Below, piece after piece: positions 9,199 to 18,973 of a stretch of 64,000 nucleotides of DNA (position 1 is its first letter; the number at the start of each line of letters is the position of its first letter). Made by a program: the position numbers and the translations under genes. Under the pieces are notes generated by a model. That model was not told where the DNA came from. It was given only the letters and a program-made list of their open reading frames with translations, and made no database searches. Source of the stretch: Bradyrhizobium sp. 186 (GTDB lineage Bacteria; Pseudomonadota; Alphaproteobacteria; Rhizobiales; Xanthobacteraceae). The DNA lies in the NCBI RefSeq assembly GCF_023101685.1, contig NZ_CP082164.1, positions 7,936,001 to 8,000,000 on the forward strand. The letters are read 5' to 3'.

Positions 9199-10801
9199 CG
9201 CGCACAAGTTTGCCCTCCGCCAGGCCGAGGCATACTGAATCCACCACATAGTGATAGGCGACAATATCGTCCATGGTCAGCTTGTTGAATTCGCCGTACA
9301 GCCATGGATTAGCGAGCATGTGGTGCGGATAGGCATAGAAGCTGTTGTTGTCCTTGACCCAGGGATAGACATGGAAAAAACGATCCGTCTCGCGGACCAA
9401 TTTTTCCACGGCCTCCATGGCTACCCCTGTGTCCTGACGCGGAAGGATCTCTGGGCCGCAGGTGGTCGCGTCGTGCCAAGTCGCAAGATCGTGGTTGTTG
9501 CCGCCAATGCGAGCCCGAAAGTGGTTCTCGGGGATGTACATGGTTCCGGTTCCGATCATGTACGAATAGATGCCGAAATAGGTCGATGGTGCGAGAATCT
9601 GGCGACCATCCCGGGTCTCGACAAAGAACCGCGGGCTTGCCAGCTTCGGCCCATCCAGCCATCCGAGGAAGTTGGTGTAGAAGAAGAATCGGCCGCATAT
9701 GACGGTCACGACCATCACCACCTTCATCGCCGGGGTGAATCCATCGCGCGGCAGCGTGCGTACCGCGGCAACGATGAACAGGTTGACCGCAATCCAGAAG
9801 AAGAACAGCGCCCCGAGCGTGAAGTACACGCCGACGTGAAAGACGTCGAATAGCAGGCAGAAGAACGACAACGCGCGCGTCGAGACGGCAGCCAGCGGCG
9901 ACAGGAGCTGCGCGCCCAGCACAAAGACGTTGAAGAGCAGCTGATTACTGACGATCGCGTCCCAGATCGTCTGCAAAGCGCCCGGCCACAGGCCGAGCGG
10001 GGCGTCGCCACGTTCGAGCCCCATCAGGATCGAGGTCTGTGTGGGATTTGCGAGCAGCCAGGTCCATGGCTTCTCGCAACCAGCCTGCAGCTTTGTGATT
10101 CCCGACCAGAAATAGCTGCCGAGATGCGCCCCGACGGCGCACGCCCAGATCAAGCCATAAGTGCGATCGCGAAGCTGCTTCACATTATCTGCGGAAGCGA
10201 ACAGAGTTCGCAGCCACGGCACGCGATCCATCGCCCAGGCGTTGGTGAGGACGATCGTGCCGAGCACGCCAAGGACGGCGAAGTTACCGATATCGAGCAT
10301 GCCGAGATAATCGGTCTCGGTCACGAAGATGCCGGACACGACGCTCACCATTTCGCGCCACGCATGGTAGTAGTAGAGCAGCGGCAGTAGAAATGAGGGA
10401 CGCCAAATCGCAGCCCCGCCTGCCACAACCGCAAGCACCGCGCCGTAGCGGAAGAACATAATCTTCTCGCCGGAGCCGAACAGGATATTGGCGGGACCGG
10501 CGAAGGGCCCCAATGAATCGAACAGCAACTGCACGAAGATCGCCATTCCGATCGCGAAGGCGGTGATCCGCAATGGCGGCGAGATGTCCCGGTAACGAAC
10601 CGAACTGAAGGCGATCGCGCCGGCGAAAGCCGCGCAAACCAGCACTAGCGCGTAAATATCGGACCAGCGCGCGAGATGCGTGACGGCGCGCCGCGAAACC
10701 GCGGAGAGAATGACGGCTATTGCAAGGAGGAGGAGAGGTCCCGCGAGTGAGGAAACACCAGACCGGGTTCCTTGCTGTGATGCGACGGTATAGAATGCCA
10801 T
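9155..10801 (-). CDS. HTTM-like polytopic membrane protein
   Basis: 548 residues from the ATG at 10801, with about ten or more hydrophobic spans through residue 400 and then a soluble C-terminal domain. The core with DRTYGLIWACAVGAHLGSYF, WSGITKLQAGCEKPWTW, FDVFHVGVYFTLGALFFFWI and NFLGWLDGPK resembles HTTM proteins, relatives of vitamin K-dependent gamma-carboxylase. The C-terminal region contains many His, Tyr and Trp residues. The adjacent DCC-family gene is the classic partner. Bases 10802-11032 are also open but read like non-coding DNA, so the ATG at 10801 is preferred. Substrate unknown; the location inside a glycan locus is unexplained. Confidence 0.65.
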   Translation of the reverse strand: MAFYTVASQQGTRSGVSSLAGPLLLLAIAVILSAVSRRAVTHLARWSDIYALVLVCAAFAGAIAFSSVRYRDISPPLRITAFAIGMAIFVQLLFDSLGPFAGPANILFGSGEKIMFFRYGAVLAVVAGGAAIWRPSFLLPLLYYYHAWREMVSVVSGIFVTETDYLGMLDIGNFAVLGVLGTIVLTNAWAMDRVPWLRTLFASADNVKQLRDRTYGLIWACAVGAHLGSYFWSGITKLQAGCEKPWTWLLANPTQTSILMGLERGDAPLGLWPGALQTIWDAIVSNQLLFNVFVLGAQLLSPLAAVSTRALSFFCLLFDVFHVGVYFTLGALFFFWIAVNLFIVAAVRTLPRDGFTPAMKVVMVVTVICGRFFFYTNFLGWLDGPKLASPRFFVETRDGRQILAPSTYFGIYSYMIGTGTMYIPENHFRARIGGNNHDLATWHDATTCGPEILPRQDTGVAMEAVEKLVRETDRFFHVYPWVKDNNSFYAYPHHMLANPWLYGEFNKLTMDDIVAYHYVVDSVCLGLAEGKLVRDVRKRTDYRIDPWR

Positions 10802-11243
10802 CCTTTGTCTCGGAACCCGGAACCTGCGCAATTGCAATCGATCGAAGCTTATCGGATCACTTCCGCCGCGCAAACATCGCGCGGGCAGGCTTGGCCTTCC
10901 GCGGGTGGCAGTGCTCACAAAATCATCGCGCGGGAACCTGAGCACCGCGAATTGAAATGTGACGAACTGCGGGCATTGATGTGACCGCGCGTCTCTTTCG
11001 TTGCCAGCGGCGCACTTAAAGCAGTTGTTCATGATCAGATTTGGGCATCCTTAAAATACGCAAACGACAAACGCTTTCAGAGCCTGCTCACCCCGCACGG
11101 CTCGATCGTGTCTTCCGTTCGTACCAGAGCCAAGCTAAAAACCTGCGACGGTTTAATCCATCGTCATTGACCGGCCGACGGCTTTTGCTGCCGCCAGATG
11201 CAAGGCCGAGCAAGAGCCGTTCGATATCGCCGGGTGAGCTCGT
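10802..11243. other. Divergent intergenic region
   Basis: About 440 bases between the leftward HTTM-like gene and the rightward flippase gene. It presumably holds two divergent promoters; I see no reliable promoter elements, no gene and no repeats. An open leftward frame through most of it lacks coding character. Confidence 0.35.
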
Positions 11244-12713
11244 TTGGACAGAGATAGCAAGTCACGGGTCGCAACGAACATCCTGATAACAGGCGGGTCG
11301 CAAGCCTGGAAACTCTGCGCCGGCTTTCTCTTGACCATCGTCGCGACGCGAAATCTCGCAGCGTCCGACTTCGGCCTGCTTGCGATGTCTGCGACAACAG
11401 CAACGTTCCTCGGGCTCTTCAAGGACCTCGGAGTTGGACAGGCCATCGTTCAGCGCCCGGACATCGCCAAAGGCCAGCTCGATGCGCTGTTCTGGCTGTC
11501 GGTGCTCGCCTCAGCGGCATCTGCTCTCGTTCTTGCGTTGAGCGCATATCCTATTGCTCTGCTCTACAATGAGCCCAGGCTCGAGCAACTCACCCTCGCA
11601 ATTGCCGGGCTCAGCTTCATTGCGGGCCTTCCAGCAGTTCCCGCCGCGCTGCTTGCCAGAGAGAGCCGGTTCAAGGCCTTGGCCATCCTGGATGTCATAG
11701 CGACAACCGCTTCCGTAGCGTCAGGGATCATCGCCGTGATCATCTTGAGAGATTATTGGGCGCTTTACCTGTCCACACTCGTTCTGACGCTCTTTTCGAC
11801 AGTCGGGATCTGGGCCTGTTCGGGCTATCGTCCTGGATATCCCCACTTGGACAAAGAGGCTCGCCATATGGCGCGATTTGGCCTGCACGTATCCGGGTTC
11901 AATCTGGTCAACTATTTCTCGAGAAACGCGGACAATATTCTCATCGGAAAATTCCGGGGCGGCGAAGAGCTCGGCCTATATGATCGCGCCTATAAGCTGT
12001 TGTTGTTTCCGATCATTCAACTGCACAACCCCATCGGCCAGGTGATTGTCCCTCTTCTTTCGCGGCTTCGTTTCGACAAGGAGGAATATCTGAGCACCTA
12101 CGATGATGCCCTTTCCATGGTCATGCTTGCATGTCAGCCGGGCGTTGTCTTCGCCATCCTGCTCTCGAAGCCGCTCTTCAGATTTGTCCTTGGAGAGCAT
12201 TGGGTGGGTGCAGCCCCGATTTTTTCGTGGCTTGGCCTCGCGGGCTTAATCCAGGTCGCGACCGCGACGGCAGCCTGGCTGTTTCTCAGTCAAGGCCGTG
12301 GCCAGGAGTACTTCAGGCTTGGCATTTGGACCGCCCTGATCAACGTGACCTCATTCGTTATCGGCCTCCCCTGGGGCGCCCTCGGGATTGCCATGGCGTA
12401 TACACTGGTGAACTGCGCCATCGTGTTGCCGCTTTACGCGATATCGATCGGTCGCACCGGCCCCGTGACAGCGTGGAGCTTGATCGAAACGACTGGCCCG
12501 CATTGGATCGGTTGTCTCGTCGCAGCGGCCATCACCAGAATTTCGACCATCTCGTTGCTGGATGGAAATTCTCCGGCTGAGCTGGCTGCACTGCTGGCGC
12601 TTGCCTATGCGTCATATCTCATGGCCATCACCTTCTTCGCGCAAAAAAGGAGACTCGCGAAACGCGTGTTGCGCAACGCTTATCGGAAGGCAAAGACCTT
12701 CAGCGAAGGATGA
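11244..12713 (+). CDS. Wzx/WzxC-type polysaccharide flippase
   Basis: 489-residue polytopic inner-membrane protein of the MOP superfamily, with about 12 to 14 hydrophobic spans. It shows the family pattern RNLAASDFGLLAMSATTATF, then LGVGQAIVQRPDI and FSRNADNILIGKFRGGEELG. Members translocate undecaprenyl-PP-linked repeat units to the periplasm. The start is a TTG at 11244 with GGGTGAG upstream, so the exact start is uncertain. Its 3' end overlaps the convergent RTX-GH16 gene by 14 bases. It is one of two flippase candidates in the window; the other is at 29618. Confidence 0.85.
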   Translation: MDRDSKSRVATNILITGGSQAWKLCAGFLLTIVATRNLAASDFGLLAMSATTATFLGLFKDLGVGQAIVQRPDIAKGQLDALFWLSVLASAASALVLALSAYPIALLYNEPRLEQLTLAIAGLSFIAGLPAVPAALLARESRFKALAILDVIATTASVASGIIAVIILRDYWALYLSTLVLTLFSTVGIWACSGYRPGYPHLDKEARHMARFGLHVSGFNLVNYFSRNADNILIGKFRGGEELGLYDRAYKLLLFPIIQLHNPIGQVIVPLLSRLRFDKEEYLSTYDDALSMVMLACQPGVVFAILLSKPLFRFVLGEHWVGAAPIFSWLGLAGLIQVATATAAWLFLSQGRGQEYFRLGIWTALINVTSFVIGLPWGALGIAMAYTLVNCAIVLPLYAISIGRTGPVTAWSLIETTGPHWIGCLVAAAITRISTISLLDGNSPAELAALLALAYASYLMAITFFAQKRRLAKRVLRNAYRKAKTFSEG

Positions 12714-15700
12714 AGTTGTGCAACTCCGCCAGATGGGCATCGATCGGGGCCGCCGCGTGAACGAGGTCGACCTGATGAAGGCCGAGGTCGGCATCTGGGC
12801 GACTGGTCTCCACGAGGGGCGCTGACCTGAGCAATTCATGGGACGTCTCGTTGACGAATTCATAGGCGCCCTTCGAGGTGGCAGATTGCTCGAAAACAAA
12901 TCCTTCGTTTCCCACGCGCGCCGCGGTTACGGCCGGAGCGGCCGCAGGAGGCTGCGACGCCGGAACCGGCGCGAAATCAAAGCTGGCTTTCGGAGGATCG
13001 ATCACCAGCGTGCCGCCTTTTCCGTCGTTTGAGATATTGAACGTCGATTTCGTGTAGTCACCGACCAACGAAATCTGTGCGGTGTGATTTTGAGCATCGA
13101 CCACGGTCAACACGCCACCGGCCGTGTTGCCGGAAAACGATGCCGACGTTCCCGATCCGTAAGCGATGTCCTTCAGATCGATATGGTTGGAATTGGCAGC
13201 GGTGCCGTCACCCGCCAGACCGATCAGCGTTCCCGTAAATTGCGCCGCATGGTCCAGCACCAGATTGCCTGTCGACGCTTTGAAAGTGATCGACCCGGAA
13301 GCCGCACCGGACAATTCAAGTGTAGCGCCGGCGTCGATCGTTGCGGCCTGCGTCATCTTGTCCAGGTTCAATACGACATTTCCGGAAATCTTGAGAGTGG
13401 TCGATGACGTATTGATGACGCCATCGCCGTTGAGGTCCTGATAAAAAGTCGTCTCGACCGCCTTAAGAGTCGGGTCGGTCGGGGACACCTTGTTCAGAAG
13501 GTTCGATAAATAGTTGCCATTGGCGTCCGTGGTCCACACACAGAGTTCGCCGGTGGCCGGAATCTTCCAGGCCACGTCATAACCGCTGGACGTCTGCTCC
13601 ACGCCTACCGGCGTCCATACGCCGAATTGTCCGGACACAACCGCGACACCACCAGATTTCAAGCTCGGCCCAGTGCCGCTGGCCATCGAGTCGAGCAAAT
13701 AATTCTTGCCGACCAGAACCAGGCTAGTCGAGCCGGACGCCTCGATCGTCGTGCCTGAAACCGGCTGGGACGCTGGTGGAAGACCAATCACACCATCCCC
13801 GTTGAGATCCTGGTGGAAGAGCGTTTCGCTTGATTCAAGAGCCGAGTCGGTGCCGGATACCTTGTTCAGGTAATTGGATAGGTAGTTGCCGTTGCTGTCG
13901 GCATTCCATATCGCAAATTGGCCGGTGGAAGGAATCTTCCAGGCGACAAGGTAGCCGCTCGATGATGCTTCCGCACCCACCGGCACCCATGAGCCCTGCT
14001 GCCCCGCGACAACCGCCGCTCCGCCATTCTTTAGCAGAACCGATGAACCGCCAGTCGACAGATAGAAGTAGCTTCCCACTTGGGTGAGCGTTGTCATACC
14101 GGCCGCTTCAATCACCGTACCGACTGTCGGGCTGAAGGCGTTCGAGAGCGCACTCAAATTGCCAGCCACATCAGTTGTGGTCGCGGTGAACTTATGTAGA
14201 CCTTGCGCAAGCGACCCGGTCGTGATGTTCCAGGCGCCATTGGTCCCCGACACGCCTGTGCCGAGCAAGCTCGAACCTTCGTACAATTTCACCGAGCTTC
14301 CGGCTTCCGCGGTACCGGAAATGATCATGCTGTTCGAAGCCGCGGGTGCGCCCGATACGATGGTCGGCGCAATTGGTGCAACCGTATCCGTCGTTACGTT
14401 CAAAGCAGCCGAGGGCGCGCTCAGATTGCCGGCGGCATCCGCGGCCTTGGCCGTAAAGACGTGGCTGCCGTCCGCCAGGGTTCCCGTCGCAAATGACCAG
14501 GCTCCATTGGCATCGGCGCCTGTGGTTCCGATCAGCGTCGCACCGTCGAAGATCTGCACCGTGCCTCCTGCCTCAGCAGTCCCGCCCAGATTTACATGAT
14601 TGACGTTGGTGACACCGTCGTCAGCAATATTGCTGTCGGGCGAGAACGACGTGACAGTGGGGACGGTCGGGGCAACCGTGTCGATCGTGATGTCTACACT
14701 GGCTGAGCGCGCAGTGATATTGCCCGCGCCGTCCGTTGCGGCAGCCGCGAACGCATGGCTCCCATCGATCAGTGTTCCCGTAGCATAGCTCCACGTGCCA
14801 TTGTTGTCGGCGATCGCCGTGCCGATCTGATTTTCTCCGTCGAACACCTCGACGGTCAGACCTGCCTGCGCGTGGCCTGTCAGGATCAGGTGATTTGAGT
14901 TGGTAAGGCCGGACGCGATCGAACCGTTGTCATTGGTGACCGAGATCGTCGGCACGTTGATAGGCGTCGTGGCAATCGGCACATTCGTCGCGGACACGAA
15001 TGAATAGTCGGCCGATGTCAAGCTGGTGATGCTTGCAATGCGCAGCGTATCTGCTCCACCCGCGTAGTGAACGGTCCACACGTCGTTCACATGGGTCAAA
15101 TAGGCGCCGCTGTCATAGCCTTTCAGGATCAGCTTGTCGTGTTCGGCAGTCGCGCCCGTGAAGACGTGGAAATCCGCGATCGTATCGTTGCCGCTGCCTG
15201 CATTGTAAATGAACGTATCGTTCCCGGCTCCTCCGGAGAGCCAGTCATTCCCGCCGGCGCCATCGAGGATGTCGTCACCGCTCGAGCCCACCATGCGGTT
15301 TGCCATTTGGTTGCCGACGCCGGTGAGCCCGCCCATCAACAGCGTCAGATTTTCGACATTGGCCGGCAGCGTGTACGATGTCCATGCCTCCACGCTGTCG
15401 ATACCGCCGCCCGCATTCTCGACTATCTTCTGGTTCGCGCTGCCGATGACATAGGTATCGTCGCCTTTCCAGCCTACGAGCGTGTCGTCAATATTCACCG
15501 CCGTGAGCTTGTCGTTCGCCGCGGTGCCGTAGACCATGCGGCTGCTCGCTTTTCCGCTGATCCAGGACGTAATTGTCCCGCCGACAGGGAGCGTTGCGGG
15601 CAACTGGAAATCGTCGCTGCTGAACGCCGAGATCGTCGTGTTGCGGAACACCAGCGTATCCTGGCTCGTCAGCTTCAGATATACGTCGCCCCCGACCTGG

Positions 15701-17940
15701 CTCATCGCCGCCTGCACGTCGGCGAATGAGGTGAAGGCAAAGCCGTTCAACTGCACAACGTCGTGTCCGGCGCCCGATCCCGGCGAGAAGTCGGTGATGA
15801 TGTCAGAACCGTCGCCAGAGTTGACTACGAAGGTATCCGCGCCGCCGCCGCCGGTCAGAATATCATTACCGAGTCCGCCGGTGATAACGTTCGCCGCGGA
15901 ATTTCCGATGATGATGTTGGACTGGATATTGCCGGTGGCGTTGATTGCCACCGAGCCGGTGAGCGTCAAATTCTCGACGTAGCTGGAAAGCGCGTACGTC
16001 ACCGAGGAGCGCACCGTATCGACGCCTCCGCCATAGGCCTCGACAACCTTCGCAGTCGAATCGGTCACCACGTAGGTATCGTCGCCGGCGCCGCCGGTCA
16101 TGGTATCGGCGCCTCCGGCGCCACCGATCAGATCATTGCCGGAAGTGCCGGTCAGCGTATCCGCAGCCGCGCTTCCCGCGATCGTGTTGGTCGGGGTGCC
16201 GCTCGTGAGAAGAGCGTAGTTGGCAAGCGTGTACTCCGGCAACTGATAGGCCTTGATCGAATCGATGGTCATCGTCGCCGTCGATCCTGGAGCGGCGTTG
16301 CCCGGCCAGCTCCCGCCCATCGCGAGATTGGCGATCATGTACATCGCCGTATTCATGTCGGCGGGTGTGGCCTGCTGTGCGACCTCCTTCCCGTCCACGA
16401 AAAACGTCAGGTCGTAAGGCGTCCATTTGAGCGCAAATGTGTGTTCTCCGGTGGTCAGGTTGGCTGTATTTGCCCAACCGCCATTCGTCGCGGGCGCGTA
16501 CGGTGAGTGAATGGCCCAGTGGGCCTGGCTAGGATCCTGACCAAAGGCTTCGAGAACATCGATCTCGGTATTGAGATTATTGGCAGTGCTGGGCAACAGC
16601 CAAAACGCCGGCCACGCGCCGGTTGTGCTGGGTAGCGTGGCCGTCATCTCGAAATAGCCGTAGGTCTGGGTAAAGCTGTTCTGGCTCGAGATCATGCCCG
16701 ACGAGAAAATGGCATTGCCTGTATAAGGCGTGGCGCTCGCAGGCAAGGGCTGCGCCGTGATGACAAGATGGCCGTCCTGAATCGAGAACGGATTAAGCCC
16801 AAGCGACGTTGATGCCTGAGTTGTCGGCAGCCCTGAAAAGCTGGGATCGACATACACCTCCTGTTCGCCGGCTAGCCCGTAGCCTGCTGCTCCGCTCCAG
16901 GCATAGCTTGTGCGCCACGTCAGGCTGGGATCCTGCCCCGCGGAGAGCGCGTTGAAGTCGTCGTTGAAGGTCTGGACCAGTCCGGTCGGGGGACTGACGA
17001 TGTTTACATTTGCGGGCGTGAGATCCTGGAGGCTGGTGTTCTCGAGCCTAATGGTTTCGCCGCCGGCGATCGTCAGCACAAGGTCGGTGCCGACCTGCTT
17101 CATGGCCGCCGTGACATCGGCGAAGGTCTTGAAGCCCGTGTTGTTGAGTTGCAGGATGTCCCCGCCGGCGCCCGCCTGAAAGTCGGTGACGATGTCGTTT
17201 CCGTTGCCCGCGGCTACGACAAAGGTGTCGCGACCGGCTCCACCGGTCAGCACATCATTGCCCCGACCGCCGTCGATCATGTTGTCGCCGGCGTTGCCGA
17301 TAATGATGTTGTTGAGATCGTTGCCGGTGGCCGGAGACGGAACGCTATCCGTCAGGATCAGGTTCTCGACGTTCGGCGCATTGACGAGGCTGTATCCATT
17401 GATGTTCCAGACACGGATCGTATCGATACCCTCTCCGGGCTGCTCGACGACCTTGGTGTTGTGGTCGTAGACGTAGTAGGTGTCATCCCCGGCTCCGCCG
17501 ATAAGGATAACGCCCGTGCCGCCGGCCTCTATGCCGTCATTTGTTGCTCCGGTCGTCAGCGTGCCACCTGCGGGGACAGTGCCCGCCCAGTTCCACGCCG
17601 TACCGCTTGCCGGCAACGGATTGTCCAGCGCGACATTGTCTGCGACCAAAGCCGAAAGCGCGACATTCTGCAGTGTAAGGGTTTCGGTCGAGGACAGAGT
17701 TACGACTATATCGGAGCCCACTTGCGTGGCTGCGGCCAGGAATTTGGCGAACGTCGCAAAGCCGTAATTCTGCACCCGCAACACATCGCCGCCTGCCCCC
17801 GCCTGAAAGTCAGTGACAGTGTCGGAGCCATACCCTTTCGAGATGACGAACGTGTCCGCCCCTGCTCCTCCGGTCAGAACATCGTTTCCGGTGCCGCCAA
17901 ACAGGATGTCTGCACCGGCGGTGCCGCTGATTACGGTCAT
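12700..17940 (-). CDS. Giant RTX glycanase with GH16 domain (ExsH-like)
   Basis: 1746 residues from the ATG at 17940 (GGGAG about 15 bases upstream). Order: RTX calcium-binding repeats (residues 1-310), GH16 beta-glucanase domain (about 320-570) with the catalytic EIDVLEAFG at 459-467, further RTX blocks (590-925), three bacterial Ig-like repeats (about 1000-1275), two tandem Trp-rich repeats each ending DLNGDGVI (1285-1385 and 1400-1510), a beta-rich module (1515-1650) and a short C-terminal tail. RTX repeats read GGxGNDxLTGGAGxDTF. No signal peptide is seen, consistent with type I export. Similar in plan to Sinorhizobium ExsH, which cleaves succinoglycan; substrate here is inferred to be the local polymer. 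The PrsDE-like exporter lies at 57.7-60.7 kb. Confidence 0.9.
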   Translation of the reverse strand: MTVISGTAGADILFGGTGNDVLTGGAGADTFVISKGYGSDTVTDFQAGAGGDVLRVQNYGFATFAKFLAAATQVGSDIVVTLSSTETLTLQNVALSALVADNVALDNPLPASGTAWNWAGTVPAGGTLTTGATNDGIEAGGTGVILIGGAGDDTYYVYDHNTKVVEQPGEGIDTIRVWNINGYSLVNAPNVENLILTDSVPSPATGNDLNNIIIGNAGDNMIDGGRGNDVLTGGAGRDTFVVAAGNGNDIVTDFQAGAGGDILQLNNTGFKTFADVTAAMKQVGTDLVLTIAGGETIRLENTSLQDLTPANVNIVSPPTGLVQTFNDDFNALSAGQDPSLTWRTSYAWSGAAGYGLAGEQEVYVDPSFSGLPTTQASTSLGLNPFSIQDGHLVITAQPLPASATPYTGNAIFSSGMISSQNSFTQTYGYFEMTATLPSTTGAWPAFWLLPSTANNLNTEIDVLEAFGQDPSQAHWAIHSPYAPATNGGWANTANLTTGEHTFALKWTPYDLTFFVDGKEVAQQATPADMNTAMYMIANLAMGGSWPGNAAPGSTATMTIDSIKAYQLPEYTLANYALLTSGTPTNTIAGSAAADTLTGTSGNDLIGGAGGADTMTGGAGDDTYVVTDSTAKVVEAYGGGVDTVRSSVTYALSSYVENLTLTGSVAINATGNIQSNIIIGNSAANVITGGLGNDILTGGGGADTFVVNSGDGSDIITDFSPGSGAGHDVVQLNGFAFTSFADVQAAMSQVGGDVYLKLTSQDTLVFRNTTISAFSSDDFQLPATLPVGGTITSWISGKASSRMVYGTAANDKLTAVNIDDTLVGWKGDDTYVIGSANQKIVENAGGGIDSVEAWTSYTLPANVENLTLLMGGLTGVGNQMANRMVGSSGDDILDGAGGNDWLSGGAGNDTFIYNAGSGNDTIADFHVFTGATAEHDKLILKGYDSGAYLTHVNDVWTVHYAGGADTLRIASITSLTSADYSFVSATNVPIATTPINVPTISVTNDNGSIASGLTNSNHLILTGHAQAGLTVEVFDGENQIGTAIADNNGTWSYATGTLIDGSHAFAAAATDGAGNITARSASVDITIDTVAPTVPTVTSFSPDSNIADDGVTNVNHVNLGGTAEAGGTVQIFDGATLIGTTGADANGAWSFATGTLADGSHVFTAKAADAAGNLSAPSAALNVTTDTVAPIAPTIVSGAPAASNSMIISGTAEAGSSVKLYEGSSLLGTGVSGTNGAWNITTGSLAQGLHKFTATTTDVAGNLSALSNAFSPTVGTVIEAAGMTTLTQVGSYFYLSTGGSSVLLKNGGAAVVAGQQGSWVPVGAEASSSGYLVAWKIPSTGQFAIWNADSNGNYLSNYLNKVSGTDSALESSETLFHQDLNGDGVIGLPPASQPVSGTTIEASGSTSLVLVGKNYLLDSMASGTGPSLKSGGVAVVSGQFGVWTPVGVEQTSSGYDVAWKIPATGELCVWTTDANGNYLSNLLNKVSPTDPTLKAVETTFYQDLNGDGVINTSSTTLKISGNVVLNLDKMTQAATIDAGATLELSGAASGSITFKASTGNLVLDHAAQFTGTLIGLAGDGTAANSNHIDLKDIAYGSGTSASFSGNTAGGVLTVVDAQNHTAQISLVGDYTKSTFNISNDGKGGTLVIDPPKASFDFAPVPASQPPAAAPAVTAARVGNEGFVFEQSATSKGAYEFVNETSHELLRSAPLVETSRPDADLGLHQVDLVHAAAPIDAHLAELHNFILR

Positions 17941-18312
17941 GGTGATTGCTTGCTCCCTTTGTACGTCAGCCAACGACAACCGCGTTCAAAACGGCCTTAC
18001 GGATTCGAAACAATTTGAAGCATGAAGAGGAATTCAGTGACAGCTTCAAGACCGCGCATCGCTCAAGGGCATCGTAAGAATACGGGGCATCGTTTGAGGT
18101 CAGCGCGTTCCGCAGCAAAGAGACTTCAACCAGACGAGCCGCCGCGTCGTTCCAATGCGCGAGATCCTCTCCCGGAACCAGATAGGGAGCCGGAACTCGG
18201 TGGCGGTTCCAAAGCATTCGGCTGCATCGCGTTCGGACTCGAGATGATGAGTAACAAGGGTGTTGTGCAGATGCAGGCTGCAGCGGTCACGGCACGGCGA
18301 CGTTGCTGCGAA
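17941..18312. other. Intergenic region upstream of the RTX glycanase
   Basis: About 370 bases between two leftward genes, likely the promoter region of the RTX glycanase. Open frames occur on both strands (up to 115 codons) but without motifs or a supporting ribosome site. No hairpin with a T-run was recognised. Confidence 0.35.
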
Positions 18313-18699
18313 CTATTGTCCCGTTGTGGGTTCGCCCGCGGGATAGAACTGTGCTTGATGCGCTTCTGACAGAACCTGCCCAGTCGACGATTTCGCCAGG
18401 GCAGTCCATTCATATAGACCGGGCTTGCAAGGACCGTATGTCCGGATCCTCCCAGATGGCAAAATGCCATTAGCGGGAACCGGGACGTCCTGGCCTCCCA
18501 TTTCCCGAGCGCCTTGCGCCAGCGTGAGTGACATCAACGTGGCACCCGCAGGAACGTTGCGCAGACGGATCTCGGGATTTGGGAAGAGCGTGACGCAGCC
18601 CTGCGCCCCGTGCCATGAAAAGTCCAGCGTCATCGGATCAGCCGATGCAGGATGAGATACGGCAAGCAATGAGGCGAAGACGGCAACGGCAACTCTCAC
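18313..18699 (-). CDS. Small exported hypothetical protein
   Basis: 128 residues with an N-terminal signal peptide (VAVAVFASLLAVSHPASADP, cleavage probably after ASA). The start is GTG at 18699, with GGGAG six bases upstream, which is good support. Two Cys residues may form a periplasmic disulfide. The pattern RLRNVPAGATLMSLTLAQ and later YGPCKPGLYEWTALA faintly resembles PEBP/YbhB proteins; I regard this as weak. Located upstream of the RTX glycanase on the same strand. Confidence 0.6.
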   Translation of the reverse strand: MRVAVAVFASLLAVSHPASADPMTLDFSWHGAQGCVTLFPNPEIRLRNVPAGATLMSLTLAQGAREMGGQDVPVPANGILPSGRIRTYGPCKPGLYEWTALAKSSTGQVLSEAHQAQFYPAGEPTTGQ

Positions 18700-18973
18700 T
18701 TATAGCTCCCATTCGAGTTCGCTTCCGATCTTCAGGCGATCGGCTACACAGCAGATACGCAAAATAGATCGCCGGTTTTAAGGCACCTCAGTCGTCATAC
18801 TCGCTCATTTTGATACCCGCTCATTTTGCCGAAGGCACCAAGAGACCAAGTCAAGAGGTCACGAGTTGGCCATTGTTTTGGCCGACTATTGCGTGTCCCT
18901 TGGCGTGCATCAACAAATCGCGTTCCCGCGCCTGCCAACGGATTGAACAAAAGACGCAAGTGGCAGCTAAACC

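Noticed and set aside
12700..17940. Repetitive DNA that might be taken for a CRISPR or satellite array
   Set aside because: The repeats are translated RTX, Ig-like and Trp-rich protein repeats, with third-base drift and no constant spacer pattern.
15067..18018. Long + frames over the RTX glycanase (for example 15067-15729, 17149-18018)
   Set aside because: Repeat-rich coding DNA on the - strand creates open antisense frames; no motifs in them.
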